A stretch of 14,369 nt of DNA, from NCBI GenBank assembly GCA_964398215.1, contig CAYNNP010000170.1:1-14369 (forward strand). The letters run 5' to 3'. Below, in pieces: positions 1 through 7,554 of this stretch; position 1 is the stretch's first letter; each line of letters begins with the position of its first letter. The position numbers and the translations under genes are program-made. Origin of the DNA: CAYNNP01 sp964398215 (GTDB lineage: Bacteria > Planctomycetota > Planctomycetia > Pirellulales > Pirellulaceae). A model generated the notes under the pieces. That model did no database searches. It worked only from the letters and a program-made list of their open reading frames with translations, and had not been told where the DNA came from.

Positions 1-27
1 GCTGCCGACGGGCTGTTGCTTTTATCC

Positions 28-43
28 TTCCGTTGTGACGGAA
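28..43. other. Small inverted repeat downstream of the first hydrolase gene
   Basis: TTCCGT (28-33) and ACGGAA (38-43) form a perfect 6-bp stem with a 4-base loop. It lies about 50 bases past the stop codon of the minus-strand hydrolase. There is no clear T-run on either side, so a terminator role is possible but weakly supported. I see nothing else in bases 1-90. Confidence 0.25.
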
Positions 44-90
44 TCTCTTGATCGAAAGGCAACACCCCGACTTTTAGTTGAAACGCAGCA

Positions 91-951
91 CTAGAGCGTC
101 GATTTTACTTTGTTCATCAATTCTGCAAACGTTGCTTCGGAGAGCGCGCCGTTGTGGCCAAGTCCAGGCACACTGATGAAATGTTTGACTTCGTTGTTTG
201 TCGCTGACTCGTGTAGCAGCTTTGCGTGGCTAATGGGGATCAGACGATCGCTTTCACCATGAAGCTGGATAATTGGACCTTCGTATTTCTCCAATCGCTT
301 GACCGAGTTGTAGCGGTTCCGCATCAAAGTTTTGACTGGCACAAACCAGAACTTACTTGCCGCTACATTTACCAGCTGATCAAAAGTTCTTTCCAGCACC
401 AGTGCTTTTGCGCCACCGTCAGCGGCCATCGCCACCGCGCAGCCGCCGCCCAGTGAACGCCCGTAAAGAATGATTTGGTCAGCCCGGACGTTGTAGCGTT
501 CCATCATGTACTTGCGAGCGGCTTGGCAATCCAGCAGCACGCCGGCTTCGTTCGGTTTGGGAGTGTCGCCGACAAAGCCTCTGAATTCTGCTGCCAAGAC
601 ATTTGCGTCCAGATGGTTGCTAACGCTGCGGAGAAAACTGCCTTGCCAAGCAGCTTTTTCAGCGTTGCCATGAAAGAAAACCACCACCGGTTTGTCGGGG
701 CCACGATGCACCAACAACCCCTGAAGCTTGACGCCATCGCTGGTCTCGTAGACCGGAGTTTCAAGGCTGGATCCTTCGGGTTCTTCCCATTGGGGCCGCC
801 GCTTCATGTACGCACCGGGGTAAACAAGCGCCGTCTCGAATATCAGCAATGCTCCTAGCACAGTTGCGTACCCAATCAAAAACAAGCGGAGGGTTCTGTA
901 CATAATTCGTTTGATCCACGTTTTTTTTGGAGGCTCTGCATCGTTGGTCAT
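91..951 (-). CDS. Membrane-anchored alpha/beta hydrolase (Bem46/ABHD13-like)
   Basis: This is a serine hydrolase of the alpha/beta fold, about 286 residues. Numbering from the ATG at 951 (MTNDAEPPKK), a short basic N-terminus is followed by one hydrophobic helix at about residues 21-43, which probably anchors the protein in a membrane with the catalytic domain outside the cytoplasm. The oxyanion-hole region is HGNAE (94-98), the nucleophile elbow is GRSLGG with Ser166, the likely acid is Asp235 in HGESDRL, and the likely catalytic His is 266 in GLGHNG. This order of motifs matches the Bem46/ABHD13/YfhR type, whose natural substrates are mostly unknown. The reading frame stays open upstream to an ATG at 1062, but the extra 37 residues look unrelated to the family and would crowd the divergent gene, so I prefer 951. 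No strong Shine-Dalgarno is visible there. Fold and triad are well supported; the substrate is not known. Confidence 0.85.
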   Translation of the reverse strand: MTNDAEPPKKTWIKRIMYRTLRLFLIGYATVLGALLIFETALVYPGAYMKRRPQWEEPEGSSLETPVYETSDGVKLQGLLVHRGPDKPVVVFFHGNAEKAAWQGSFLRSVSNHLDANVLAAEFRGFVGDTPKPNEAGVLLDCQAARKYMMERYNVRADQIILYGRSLGGGCAVAMAADGGAKALVLERTFDQLVNVAASKFWFVPVKTLMRNRYNSVKRLEKYEGPIIQLHGESDRLIPISHAKLLHESATNNEVKHFISVPGLGHNGALSEATFAELMNKVKSTL

Positions 952-1093
952 GATCGACTGGTGCTCATTGAAGTTGCCAGAATCCAATGTATGATTCGCG
1001 CGACAGGCGTACGTGCGAGGCCCATAAATCGATACCATACAAATCATCGTTACGCAAAACATGTTACAGGATTTTGCGACGCCGGACCAATAA

Positions 1094-1098
1094 CAAGG
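1094..1098 (+). promoter_or_regulatory. Ribosome binding site that supports a TTG start
   Basis: AAGGA at 1094-1098 lies 7 bases before the TTG at 1106. This is well-placed Shine-Dalgarno spacing and favours TTG over the next in-frame ATG at 1151, which has no comparable upstream motif. Confidence 0.5.
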
Positions 1099-1105
1099 AT
1101 TTCCA

Positions 1106-2254
1106 TTGGCAGATCACAAACCCGAAGTTGGCAGCAAAAGCAGCGAGAAAATGTCTCCGCCTCTGCGCGAAGTGAACTTTGAGTACAGCAAACACTTTCT
1201 GCCCGTACTCAAGCACGCAAACTGTTCACTGCTGGTTTCGACCTATGCGGCAGGAAAAGTAGCTACCGTCGGAGTCGGCGACGAAGGTTTGCGGTTGAAC
1301 TTTTCAAATTTCCAGCAAGCCATGGGAATTGCGGTGGGAGACAATGGTCTTGCGATTGGTGGGACCAACGTGATTTGGTTCTTGCAAGATGCACACGAAC
1401 TATCGACACAGATTCAGCCTAACCAGGATCATGATCGTGGATACTTGACCCGCGAGTCTTTCGTGACCGGCAATGTTCATGTTCACGAAATGGAGTGGGG
1501 CGCGGATGGCGAATTGTGGGTCGTCAACACATTGTTCTCGTGCTTGTGTACGCTGCACGAAGAGTTCAATTTTGTGCCGCGGTGGCAACCAAGTTTCGTA
1601 ACGGAACTTGCGCCCGAAGATCGTTGCCACCTCAACGGCATGTGCTTAGAAAACGGACGCCCCAAGTACGTGACGGCGCTTGGTACGACCGACGAGGCTA
1701 AAGGTTGGCGTGAAAAAAAAATCGATGGCGGTGTTGTGATCGATGTCGACTCTGGCGAAATCGTGGCAACCGGTTTGTGCATGCCCCACTCGCCGCGAAT
1801 CCACAACGGCAGGCTCTATGTGCTGGATAGTGGACGCGGTCAGTTGGTGACGGTCGATGTGGGCACCGGGCAATTGGAAACCGTCGCGAGCTTTCCGGGC
1901 TATGGCCGCGGCATGGCGATGCATGGCCAGTTCGCGTTCATCGGGATGAGCAAAGCACGCGAGACTTCCGTTTTCGGTGGTGTGCCAATTTGCGAAGATC
2001 GTGATGCAATGCGGTGCGGTGTTGTCGTGATTGACTTGATGGAGGCCAAGGCAATCGCGTACTTGGAGTTCCAGTCAGGCGTCGAAGAGCTTTTCGCGGT
2101 GCAAGTTCTGGCTGATGTCCAAAGTCCCGTGATTTGCGGGCCATACCCAACCGAGGACAATGTCCCGCCCATTTGGGTGGTGCCACGTGGGGATCAGGTC
2201 TCCCAATTGCTGTCTCAGTCCATTAAGACAAAGGTATCGCGCCGATCTTCCTGA
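1106..2254 (+). CDS. TIGR03032/DUF4915-family protein, likely beta-propeller
   Basis: The 382-residue product matches my memory of the TIGR03032 family closely along most of its length. Signatures include SLLVSTYAAGK (41-51), WGADGELWVVNTLFSCLCTL (131-150), FVPRWQPSF (156-164), APEDRCHLNG (169-178), YVTALGTTD (188-196), MPHSPR (226-231) and a late FPGYGRGMA segment. The family has no proven activity. Its repeated strand patterns with conserved Gly, Trp and His-Ser-Pro suggest a propeller-like fold. No signal peptide or membrane helix is visible, so it is probably cytoplasmic. The TTG at 1106 is chosen because of the AAGGA just upstream; an ATG at 1151 (MSPPLREVNF) would also retain the conserved core. 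The gene is divergent from the hydrolase and lies 89 bases before the repeat-protein gene. The family call is firm; the function is unknown. Confidence 0.85.
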   Translation: MADHKPEVGSKSSEKMSPPLREVNFEYSKHFLPVLKHANCSLLVSTYAAGKVATVGVGDEGLRLNFSNFQQAMGIAVGDNGLAIGGTNVIWFLQDAHELSTQIQPNQDHDRGYLTRESFVTGNVHVHEMEWGADGELWVVNTLFSCLCTLHEEFNFVPRWQPSFVTELAPEDRCHLNGMCLENGRPKYVTALGTTDEAKGWREKKIDGGVVIDVDSGEIVATGLCMPHSPRIHNGRLYVLDSGRGQLVTVDVGTGQLETVASFPGYGRGMAMHGQFAFIGMSKARETSVFGGVPICEDRDAMRCGVVVIDLMEAKAIAYLEFQSGVEELFAVQVLADVQSPVICGPYPTEDNVPPIWVVPRGDQVSQLLSQSIKTKVSRRSS

Positions 2255-2264
2255 TTTTTTCGGA

Positions 2265-2270
2265 TATACT
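2265..2270 (+). promoter_or_regulatory. Possible -10 element for the repeat-protein gene
   Basis: TATACT at 2265-2270 matches five of six bases of the sigma-70 -10 consensus and lies about 75 bases before the ATG at 2344. I find no good -35 hexamer at 16-18 bases spacing, so this is only a candidate. Confidence 0.2.
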
Positions 2271-2343
2271 AATCCCGACTGTTGGGGGGACGCCCAGCGA
2301 TCTCATCTTCTCATCTGTTCTACATAACACGTAGGTGTCCAAA

Positions 2344-5300
2344 ATGGATAATCATTCGCGATTGCGTTCTGGAAAAAAGAGAACACAGATCAAGAAACGT
2401 GTGCGTCGACGAAGTCTCTTCAACGCTCTGCAAAAACTAGAAGATCGACATTTGTTGGCTTTCGACATATCGCTGTTTGCCAACATCAATCAGCTTGGCA
2501 TTTCGTCGGTGCCAGAAGAAGTAACCGAAGTCAACGGCGAGGTGTTCTTTGTTGCAGACGACGGACGCACTGGTTCTGAACTCTGGAAGACTGATGGAAC
2601 GGAAGCCGGAACGGTACAGGTGTCCGATATCTTTCCTGGCTTCGAAGGTTCACAGCCATCGCAGTTAACGGCATTGGGCAACGAGCTGTTTTTCGTAGCA
2701 CTGGACGAAGACAACGAGTTTGATCTTTGGAAAAGTGATGGTACCGAGTCAGGTACTGTGTTGGTTTTCGATGCAAACGCAAACGGTGTTTATTACCCAA
2801 CAGAATTAACAGCATCGGGTTCGCGGATTTTCTTCACTGCGTACGAAAGTGCGAGTGGTTATGAATTGTGGTCAACCGACGGGACCAACGCTGGCACGGC
2901 ACTTGTGCGTGATATCAATCCAGATCAAAACATCATTGATCGACCGCAAGAGTTGACGGACGTCAATGGAACATTGTTCTTCACGTCATACGATGACGGT
3001 TACTACAACCGCGAACTGTGGAAGAGCGACGGGACGGCAGCGGGAACTGTTTTGGTAAAGGATATCGGGGTCGACCTGGGAGATCCTGGACCAGATGACG
3101 ATGACTTTACAATCAGCTCGAATCCTTACGAACTGACGAACATCAATGGCACGCTGTACTTTGTTGCAGAAGACTTTGAAAACGGAGTCGAACTATTCCA
3201 AAGTGATGGTACGTCAGCTGGCACATCGCTGGTCAGCGACTTGAATCCTGGTGGATCGTCATCGTATCCCAGGGGATTAACGGAATTCCAAGGCGACGTG
3301 TTCTTTTCGGCGACCGATGGCACGGGCCGACATCTTTACAGAAGCGATGGCGTCACAACGAGCTTGGTGGCGATTACTTCAGCAAGCGGGTCGTCGACAC
3401 CAACGGATCTAACCGTCGTCGGCAACGACTTGTACTTTTCATCAGAAGGTTCAGTTCCAGTTTTGGATGTGGCGGTGGATGTACCAGTCCTGACACCGCA
3501 AAACTCCATTCGAACCGGCAGTACTACGACGCTTGCAGGAATCGTGACTGAGGTAACGCCAACGCCGGACAGAGGATTCATCGGTACGTCAACTGGCGTG
3601 AATACGTTTACCGCAGAAGATCAAGACACGACGGATGACAACCCGGGATGGGTTGAAAGTGGCGCCGACATTGGTTTTCCTGGCGTTCAGTTAACGACGC
3701 TTGCACCAGGTGATTTATACATCTCCGATATCGACGCTGGTGAGTTGACCAACAACTTTTGGGAATGGACAGTCGAAGATCCCAATGGACTGGAGAACAT
3801 CAGTTTTACAGGCTTTGCGTCGGGAAACGAGTTTGATTCAGCTACCGAAGGAACCGGCGAAGGTCTGGTCTTCGAATTGGCACTGAACGATGTGTTCGAT
3901 TTGTCGATCACTCATGAAGTTTTTGGGACTGATCTGGACAACTGGTTTGCCGGTCGCGATGCAGCCAACATTTCGCTTGCCAATCCCGGTGGTCCAACGG
4001 TTACCAAGGCAACGGTCCGTTTGAGCTTGGGCAGGATCGTTAACGGTGCTTTCAGCGAGCGACTGCCAGATGGGGGCAATGAGGCGATTGTTGTCAACGC
4101 ATCGCTGACGGCCGACTTGCTGCCAGGCACGTCGGTCAGAGAATCGATTGGGCGAGAGTTGCACAGGACTGACGGAACAGCAGCCGGAACGACGTTGGTG
4201 AAAGACATTGGTTTCAATAGCAGTTCAAATCCTGACGATCTGACTGCTTCCGGAGGCAATCTGTTCTTCAGCGCTGATGAAGTCGCTGGCACAGGTCGTG
4301 AACTTTGGGTTTCCGATGGCACGGAAGCGGGTACGGTTGCGTTGATCGATTCGCTTCCTGGCAACGACGCCTATGGCGCGCCGCTAGATGGTGCCCCTCA
4401 GGATTTGGTTGACATTGGCGGGACGTTGCTTTTTACGACGCTGGATGCCAATCGTGACAGAGAATTTTGGACGAGTGATGGAACGTCTGCCAACACGACA
4501 CTTCTAACGAACATCAATACGGCGACCCAGAGCGCGGAGGTTCAGCAGCTGACTGAATCTGGCACGAATCTGTTCTTTGTCGCCAATGATGGTATCAACG
4601 GCGAAGCAGTATGGGTTGCGGATACCGTTGCCGAAACAGTCACGCTGGCTGCCGATACGACACCATCGATTTCCAGCGAGACGATCACAGGTTTGACTTC
4701 GCTTGGAACCGGCGCCGTGTTCTATAACAACGCAGCGGGATCCGCCGGCGCGATTTACTTCAACGATGGAACATCGACAATAGAGTTGGTCGCGGGGCTT
4801 GCTCCGATCCCATTCAACCTTGACGGTGATACGTTTGTCGAATCGGGTGGCTCTGTGTTCTTTGTTGCCGATGATGGTACGACCGGCGAAGAATTATGGC
4901 GAACCGATGGCACTGTAGCTGGTACCGTCATCGTGTCCGATTTGTTGTTTGGCCCAGAAGGAAGTATGCCAAGAAGTTTGGTCGATCGAAATGGATCGCT
5001 GGCATTTGTGGCGACTGATGCGACCTATGGACGTGAGTTGTTTCAAGCCAGTTCGTTCTTAGGGACCACGTTGCTGGCCGATATTAACCGGAACGTCACT
5101 GATAGTGTTCCTGACGGCAGTGATCCAGACAACTTGACTGTTGTTGGAAACCGTCTGTACGTGACAGCCGACGATGGGATATCAGGCCGCGAATTATGGA
5201 GTGGCGTATTTGGGTTCACACTGGTTTCTGATATCAATCCAGCTGGTGATTCATTCCCCACGAATTTGACCAATGCAGGTGGCACCTTGTACTTCTCTGC

Positions 5301-6879
5301 CAACGATGGCACCAACGGCTTTGAGCCGTTTGCGTCGACCAACGGCGGAACACCAGTTTCTCTGGGTGACATCACAACGGGGCTCGGCAGTTCCAATCCG
5401 TCAGGTTTCACCGAAGTCGACGGCGAAGTGTTCTTTAGTGCCAGTGAATTGAATACAGGTGTGCTTGCGGAGACATTCTTGGGAATCACCGGGACCAGTA
5501 TCGCGGCGTTAGAAGCCGCGCCGAACTTTCCCAATTCACCAGATTCGGTCGAGATCTTGACCGACTTCCAATCTCCCTCCGGCGTCGCGGACAACTACGG
5601 CTTGCGAACCCGCGGTTATTTGATTCCACCTGAGACAGGCGACTACACGTTTTGGATTTCGTCGGACGATAACGGCGAGTTGTTGCTCAGCACAGATGAC
5701 AACCCAGCGAACGCGAGCCTGATTGCTAATGTTCCGACATTCTCGAGCGTTTTCCAGTGGGACAAATTCCCGCAGCAGCAATCGGCAACCATTACATTGA
5801 CGGCGGGCGTTCCGTTGTACATTGAAGCGTTAGTGAAAGAGGGTGGCGGTGGCGACCACTTGGAAATCGGGTGGGCAGGTCCTTCGATCACAGGGCCAAC
5901 CGTGATCCGAGGTGAATTCTTGAGCCCGTTTGGACCTCCACCGGGAGATCAGGGAGGTGGCCGTGAGCTTTGGAAAACCGATGGAACGTTGGCTGGCACT
6001 CAATTGGTCACGGATTTGCAACCAGGTGTGGCAAGCAGCAGTCCAATTATTGAAGCAGCCACATCTCGTCGCGCGTTGTTTAGTGCGATAGGTACAAATG
6101 GCGAATTGGATCGGGAGTTGTGGGTCAGCGGTGGTACGCCCGAGACCACGATTCTGGTCGAAGACTTGAACGTCGGCTCGGAATTCGCAAGTGACCCGAC
6201 GCAGTTCATTGAAATTGGAGGCAACTTCTTTTTCACCGCTGATGACGGTTTGTCCGGAACGGAGCTTTATCGATTGCGTGAATTTGCGCCCGTCGTGGCT
6301 TCGGTTGATGTTGGCGCAGAAGCTGGTGTCTTTCCACCAGTGACCCAAACTCAACGTTCGACGCTAGAGACAGTCACACTGACGTTTGACGAATCCGTTG
6401 TGGTCGACCCTGCGGCAATTCAATTGCGCAACCGGGACACAAATATCGATGTCACAAGTTTCGTTGTGAATCAATCGATCCAAGACGGTGCTACGTTCGT
6501 CGAGTTGACGTTTGACGCAGGCCCTTCTGTTCAAACACGCGATCCAAGTGCCGGGCGTTTGAATAGTCTTGAGGATGGAAACTATGAACTGACGATCCTT
6601 GCTGCTGGTTTGGTTTCAAACGAAACAGGCGCCACTTTAGATGCGGATTTGCAGCACGGAACTTTGGCGACGGATCAATTCTTCCGGTTCTTTGGCGACC
6701 AGGATGGCGATCGTGTCGTTGACATCACCGACCTCGGGTTCTTTGCACAAACCTTCCGTCAAACGGACGGCGATCCGGCATACAATGAAATCTACGATAA
6801 TGACGGTAATGGCAGTGTTGACATCCAAGACCTAAGTAGTTTTGCCACTCGCTTCCGTAACGTATTGGGCTTCGTGTAA
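2344..6879 (+). CDS. Giant secreted ELWxSDGTxAGT-repeat protein with PA14, Ig-like and dockerin domains
   Basis: The product has 1511 residues and is predicted to be extracellular. The ATG at 2344 is preferred because AGGTG (2333-2337) sits 6 bases upstream; a GTG at 2335 would fall inside that motif. The N-terminus is strongly basic (about 8-24) and is followed by LEDRHLLA (32-39), the planctomycete extracellular signature (Pfam Planc_extracel type). A half repeat (about 48-78) leads into about 17 repeats of roughly 48 residues. They are built around ELWxSDGTxAGTxLVxDIxP and LTxxNGxLYFxAxDgxxG, probably propeller blades, ending in a half repeat near 1314. Two domains interrupt the array: an unrecognised segment at about 370-602 and a PA14-like domain at about 1040-1205. 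An Ig-like module (about 1316-1448) precedes a dockerin (1449-1511) with two complete EF-hand loops. It probably works in surface adhesion, matrix or glycan binding; no catalytic domain is recognised. Confidence 0.9.
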   Translation: MDNHSRLRSGKKRTQIKKRVRRRSLFNALQKLEDRHLLAFDISLFANINQLGISSVPEEVTEVNGEVFFVADDGRTGSELWKTDGTEAGTVQVSDIFPGFEGSQPSQLTALGNELFFVALDEDNEFDLWKSDGTESGTVLVFDANANGVYYPTELTASGSRIFFTAYESASGYELWSTDGTNAGTALVRDINPDQNIIDRPQELTDVNGTLFFTSYDDGYYNRELWKSDGTAAGTVLVKDIGVDLGDPGPDDDDFTISSNPYELTNINGTLYFVAEDFENGVELFQSDGTSAGTSLVSDLNPGGSSSYPRGLTEFQGDVFFSATDGTGRHLYRSDGVTTSLVAITSASGSSTPTDLTVVGNDLYFSSEGSVPVLDVAVDVPVLTPQNSIRTGSTTTLAGIVTEVTPTPDRGFIGTSTGVNTFTAEDQDTTDDNPGWVESGADIGFPGVQLTTLAPGDLYISDIDAGELTNNFWEWTVEDPNGLENISFTGFASGNEFDSATEGTGEGLVFELALNDVFDLSITHEVFGTDLDNWFAGRDAANISLANPGGPTVTKATVRLSLGRIVNGAFSERLPDGGNEAIVVNASLTADLLPGTSVRESIGRELHRTDGTAAGTTLVKDIGFNSSSNPDDLTASGGNLFFSADEVAGTGRELWVSDGTEAGTVALIDSLPGNDAYGAPLDGAPQDLVDIGGTLLFTTLDANRDREFWTSDGTSANTTLLTNINTATQSAEVQQLTESGTNLFFVANDGINGEAVWVADTVAETVTLAADTTPSISSETITGLTSLGTGAVFYNNAAGSAGAIYFNDGTSTIELVAGLAPIPFNLDGDTFVESGGSVFFVADDGTTGEELWRTDGTVAGTVIVSDLLFGPEGSMPRSLVDRNGSLAFVATDATYGRELFQASSFLGTTLLADINRNVTDSVPDGSDPDNLTVVGNRLYVTADDGISGRELWSGVFGFTLVSDINPAGDSFPTNLTNAGGTLYFSANDGTNGFEPFASTNGGTPVSLGDITTGLGSSNPSGFTEVDGEVFFSASELNTGVLAETFLGITGTSIAALEAAPNFPNSPDSVEILTDFQSPSGVADNYGLRTRGYLIPPETGDYTFWISSDDNGELLLSTDDNPANASLIANVPTFSSVFQWDKFPQQQSATITLTAGVPLYIEALVKEGGGGDHLEIGWAGPSITGPTVIRGEFLSPFGPPPGDQGGGRELWKTDGTLAGTQLVTDLQPGVASSSPIIEAATSRRALFSAIGTNGELDRELWVSGGTPETTILVEDLNVGSEFASDPTQFIEIGGNFFFTADDGLSGTELYRLREFAPVVASVDVGAEAGVFPPVTQTQRSTLETVTLTFDESVVVDPAAIQLRNRDTNIDVTSFVVNQSIQDGATFVELTFDAGPSVQTRDPSAGRLNSLEDGNYELTILAAGLVSNETGATLDADLQHGTLATDQFFRFFGDQDGDRVVDITDLGFFAQTFRQTDGDPAYNEIYDNDGNGSVDIQDLSSFATRFRNVLGFV
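3451..4149 (+). other. Unrecognised domain inserted in the repeat array
   Basis: About 233 residues interrupt repeat unit 6. They fall exactly between LYFSSEG, the end of a strand pair, and GRELHRTDGTAAGT, the start of the next unit. The segment is acidic and rich in Thr, Gly and Asn, with no Cys and no motif I recognise. It looks like a beta-rich extracellular domain; landmarks are WEWTVEDPNG and DNWFAGRDAANIS. Confidence 0.55.
5461..5958 (+). other. PA14-like domain inserted in the repeat array
   Basis: About 166 residues (about 1040-1205 of the protein) separate the half unit ending FFSASELNTG from GGRELWKTDGTLAGT. PA14 landmarks are present in order: LAETFLGI, the RTRGYLIPPETGDYTFWIS block, SSDDNGELLLS, then LTAGVPLYIEALVKEGGGGD and LEIGWAGPS. 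PA14 domains are usually carbohydrate-binding beta-barrels, so this part may bind glycans. A Gly/Pro-rich linker ends the insert. Confidence 0.8.
6688..6876 (+). other. C-terminal dockerin domain with two EF-hand loops
   Basis: The last 63 residues carry two calcium loops. The first is DQDGDRVVDITD, with Asp at loop positions 1, 3, 5, 9 and 12. The second is DNDGNGSVDIQD, with D, D, N, D and D at the same positions. Each is followed by an LxxFAxxFR helix. Such dockerins are common in planctomycete secreted proteins although these bacteria do not build classical cellulosomes. The partner is unknown, and no cohesin is encoded in this window. Confidence 0.85.
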
Positions 6880-6896
6880 ACCAACCGACGCAATGT

Positions 6897-6925
6897 CCGC
6901 GTCTGGTATTTGACGCCAGACGCGG
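6897..6925 (+). terminator. Putative terminator hairpin after the repeat-protein gene
   Basis: CCGCGTCTGG (6897-6906) and CCAGACGCGG (6916-6925) form a perfect 10-bp GC-rich stem with a 9-base loop, starting 17 bases after the stop codon. No T-run follows, so it could act as an intrinsic terminator of the weak-tail type or as an mRNA-stabilising hairpin. The remaining bases 6926-7044 contain no convincing gene or promoter. Confidence 0.55.
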
Positions 6926-7044
6926 TATTGAGTGCGAACAGTTGGTTGATTTGAACGACGAAAATTTTGTGATACAGCGGCGCACCACTACTATTGGTGG
7001 GCTACAGTTTCCAAGCGAATTCTTGTTTTCGTTTGGTCAAACTC

Positions 7045-7551
7045 ATGCTCCGTCTCGACGCAATTACCGATCTGAATACTGGCGCGGATAAAATTCGACG
7101 CTGGCGTTGTGGACGCATCCTGATGCAAAATGGGCGGCTAATCGAAGTCCAACATCGGTTGACTTGCGGTTCAGTCTCAATGGCCCAAGTTTGGTGGCAA
7201 GCAAAATACGGTCGGCCTGACGAGAGTATTTGCTGGCTGGATTATCACCAACCGCGAGGCATGCGGAGTTTCTTGACTTTGGACTACATCCGATCGGGCA
7301 GCAAGGCGGGTTACAAAACGTTCTTGGGTGCCTGCAATGTTCTGGATGAGATAGCGAGAATTCGGTCCGCCAGTGCAATCGTAGCGCATGTTAGCACCGG
7401 AACGATCTCTGACCGATTGCTTTCACGATTGGGCTGGGAGCAGCATCTTCAGAATTGGTCGGGCAGACACTGGATCAAACGATTCTATGACGGCTATCCT
7501 GCGTCAACCTTGCACCGCTATCTGCCGATTCCACAAGCGACTGCGAATTGA
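7045..7551 (+). CDS. Conserved-looking protein of unknown function, possibly GNAT-like
   Basis: I do not firmly recognise this 168-residue soluble protein. It has no signal peptide or membrane helix. Its C-terminal third, LLSRLGWEQHLQNWSGRHW followed by IKRFYDGYP, resembles the last strands of GNAT acyltransferases, where a GW motif and a trailing RFYxxYP are common, but the acetyl-CoA loop (Q/RxxGxG/A) is not obvious. The start is uncertain: the frame is open from a TTG at 6994, but MLRLDAITD at 7045 is the first ATG, and neither has a Shine-Dalgarno. The stop codon is only 3 bases before the next gene, so the two are almost certainly co-transcribed. It may modify or serve the exported neighbour, which is inference from position only. 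Confidence 0.6.
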   Translation: MLRLDAITDLNTGADKIRRWRCGRILMQNGRLIEVQHRLTCGSVSMAQVWWQAKYGRPDESICWLDYHQPRGMRSFLTLDYIRSGSKAGYKTFLGACNVLDEIARIRSASAIVAHVSTGTISDRLLSRLGWEQHLQNWSGRHWIKRFYDGYPASTLHRYLPIPQATAN

Positions 7552-7554
7552 CCA

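Larger units (their letters stand above)
2485..6285 (+). repeat. Array of about 17 protein repeats, ELWxSDGTxAGT type
   Basis: The first full unit begins at 2578 (ELWKTDGTEAGT), and the last half unit (ELYRLREF) ends near 6285. Units run from ELW to the next ELW over about 45-60 residues. Well-kept copies include ELWKSDGTAAGT, ELWVSDGTEAGT, ELWRTDGTVAGT and ELWKTDGTLAGT. Units 10, 11, 13, 14 and 15 are degenerate in the SDGT core. The array starts with the second half of a unit and ends with the first half, which is the pattern expected if blades close a ring by sharing strands. DNA copies have diverged, so there is no sign of very recent duplication. Confidence 0.8.

Noticed and set aside
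952..1062. N-terminal extension of the first hydrolase to the ATG at 1062
   Set aside because: The added residues show no family similarity and would leave only about 43 bases for both divergent promoters; the ATG at 951 begins just before the membrane anchor.
2335..2343. GTG at 2335 as the start of the repeat protein
   Set aside because: It overlaps the AGGTG ribosome site that is correctly spaced for the ATG at 2344. Only three residues differ, so the choice matters little.
2578..6285. Direct repeats that could suggest a CRISPR array or tandem DNA repeat
   Set aside because: The periodicity is about 145 bases, follows the reading frame and is conserved at protein level while diverged in DNA; there are no identical short repeats with spacers.
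5830..6354. Long antisense open frame (174 codons) inside the repeat-protein gene, with others at 3912-4364 and 5043-5594
   Set aside because: They mirror the repeat array on the opposite strand. The sense frame has clear domains throughout, and the antisense peptides show no family motifs or start signals.
6946..6976. Promoter TTGATT-19-GATACA before the unknown gene at 7045
   Set aside because: The spacer is too long and the -10 matches only three of six bases.
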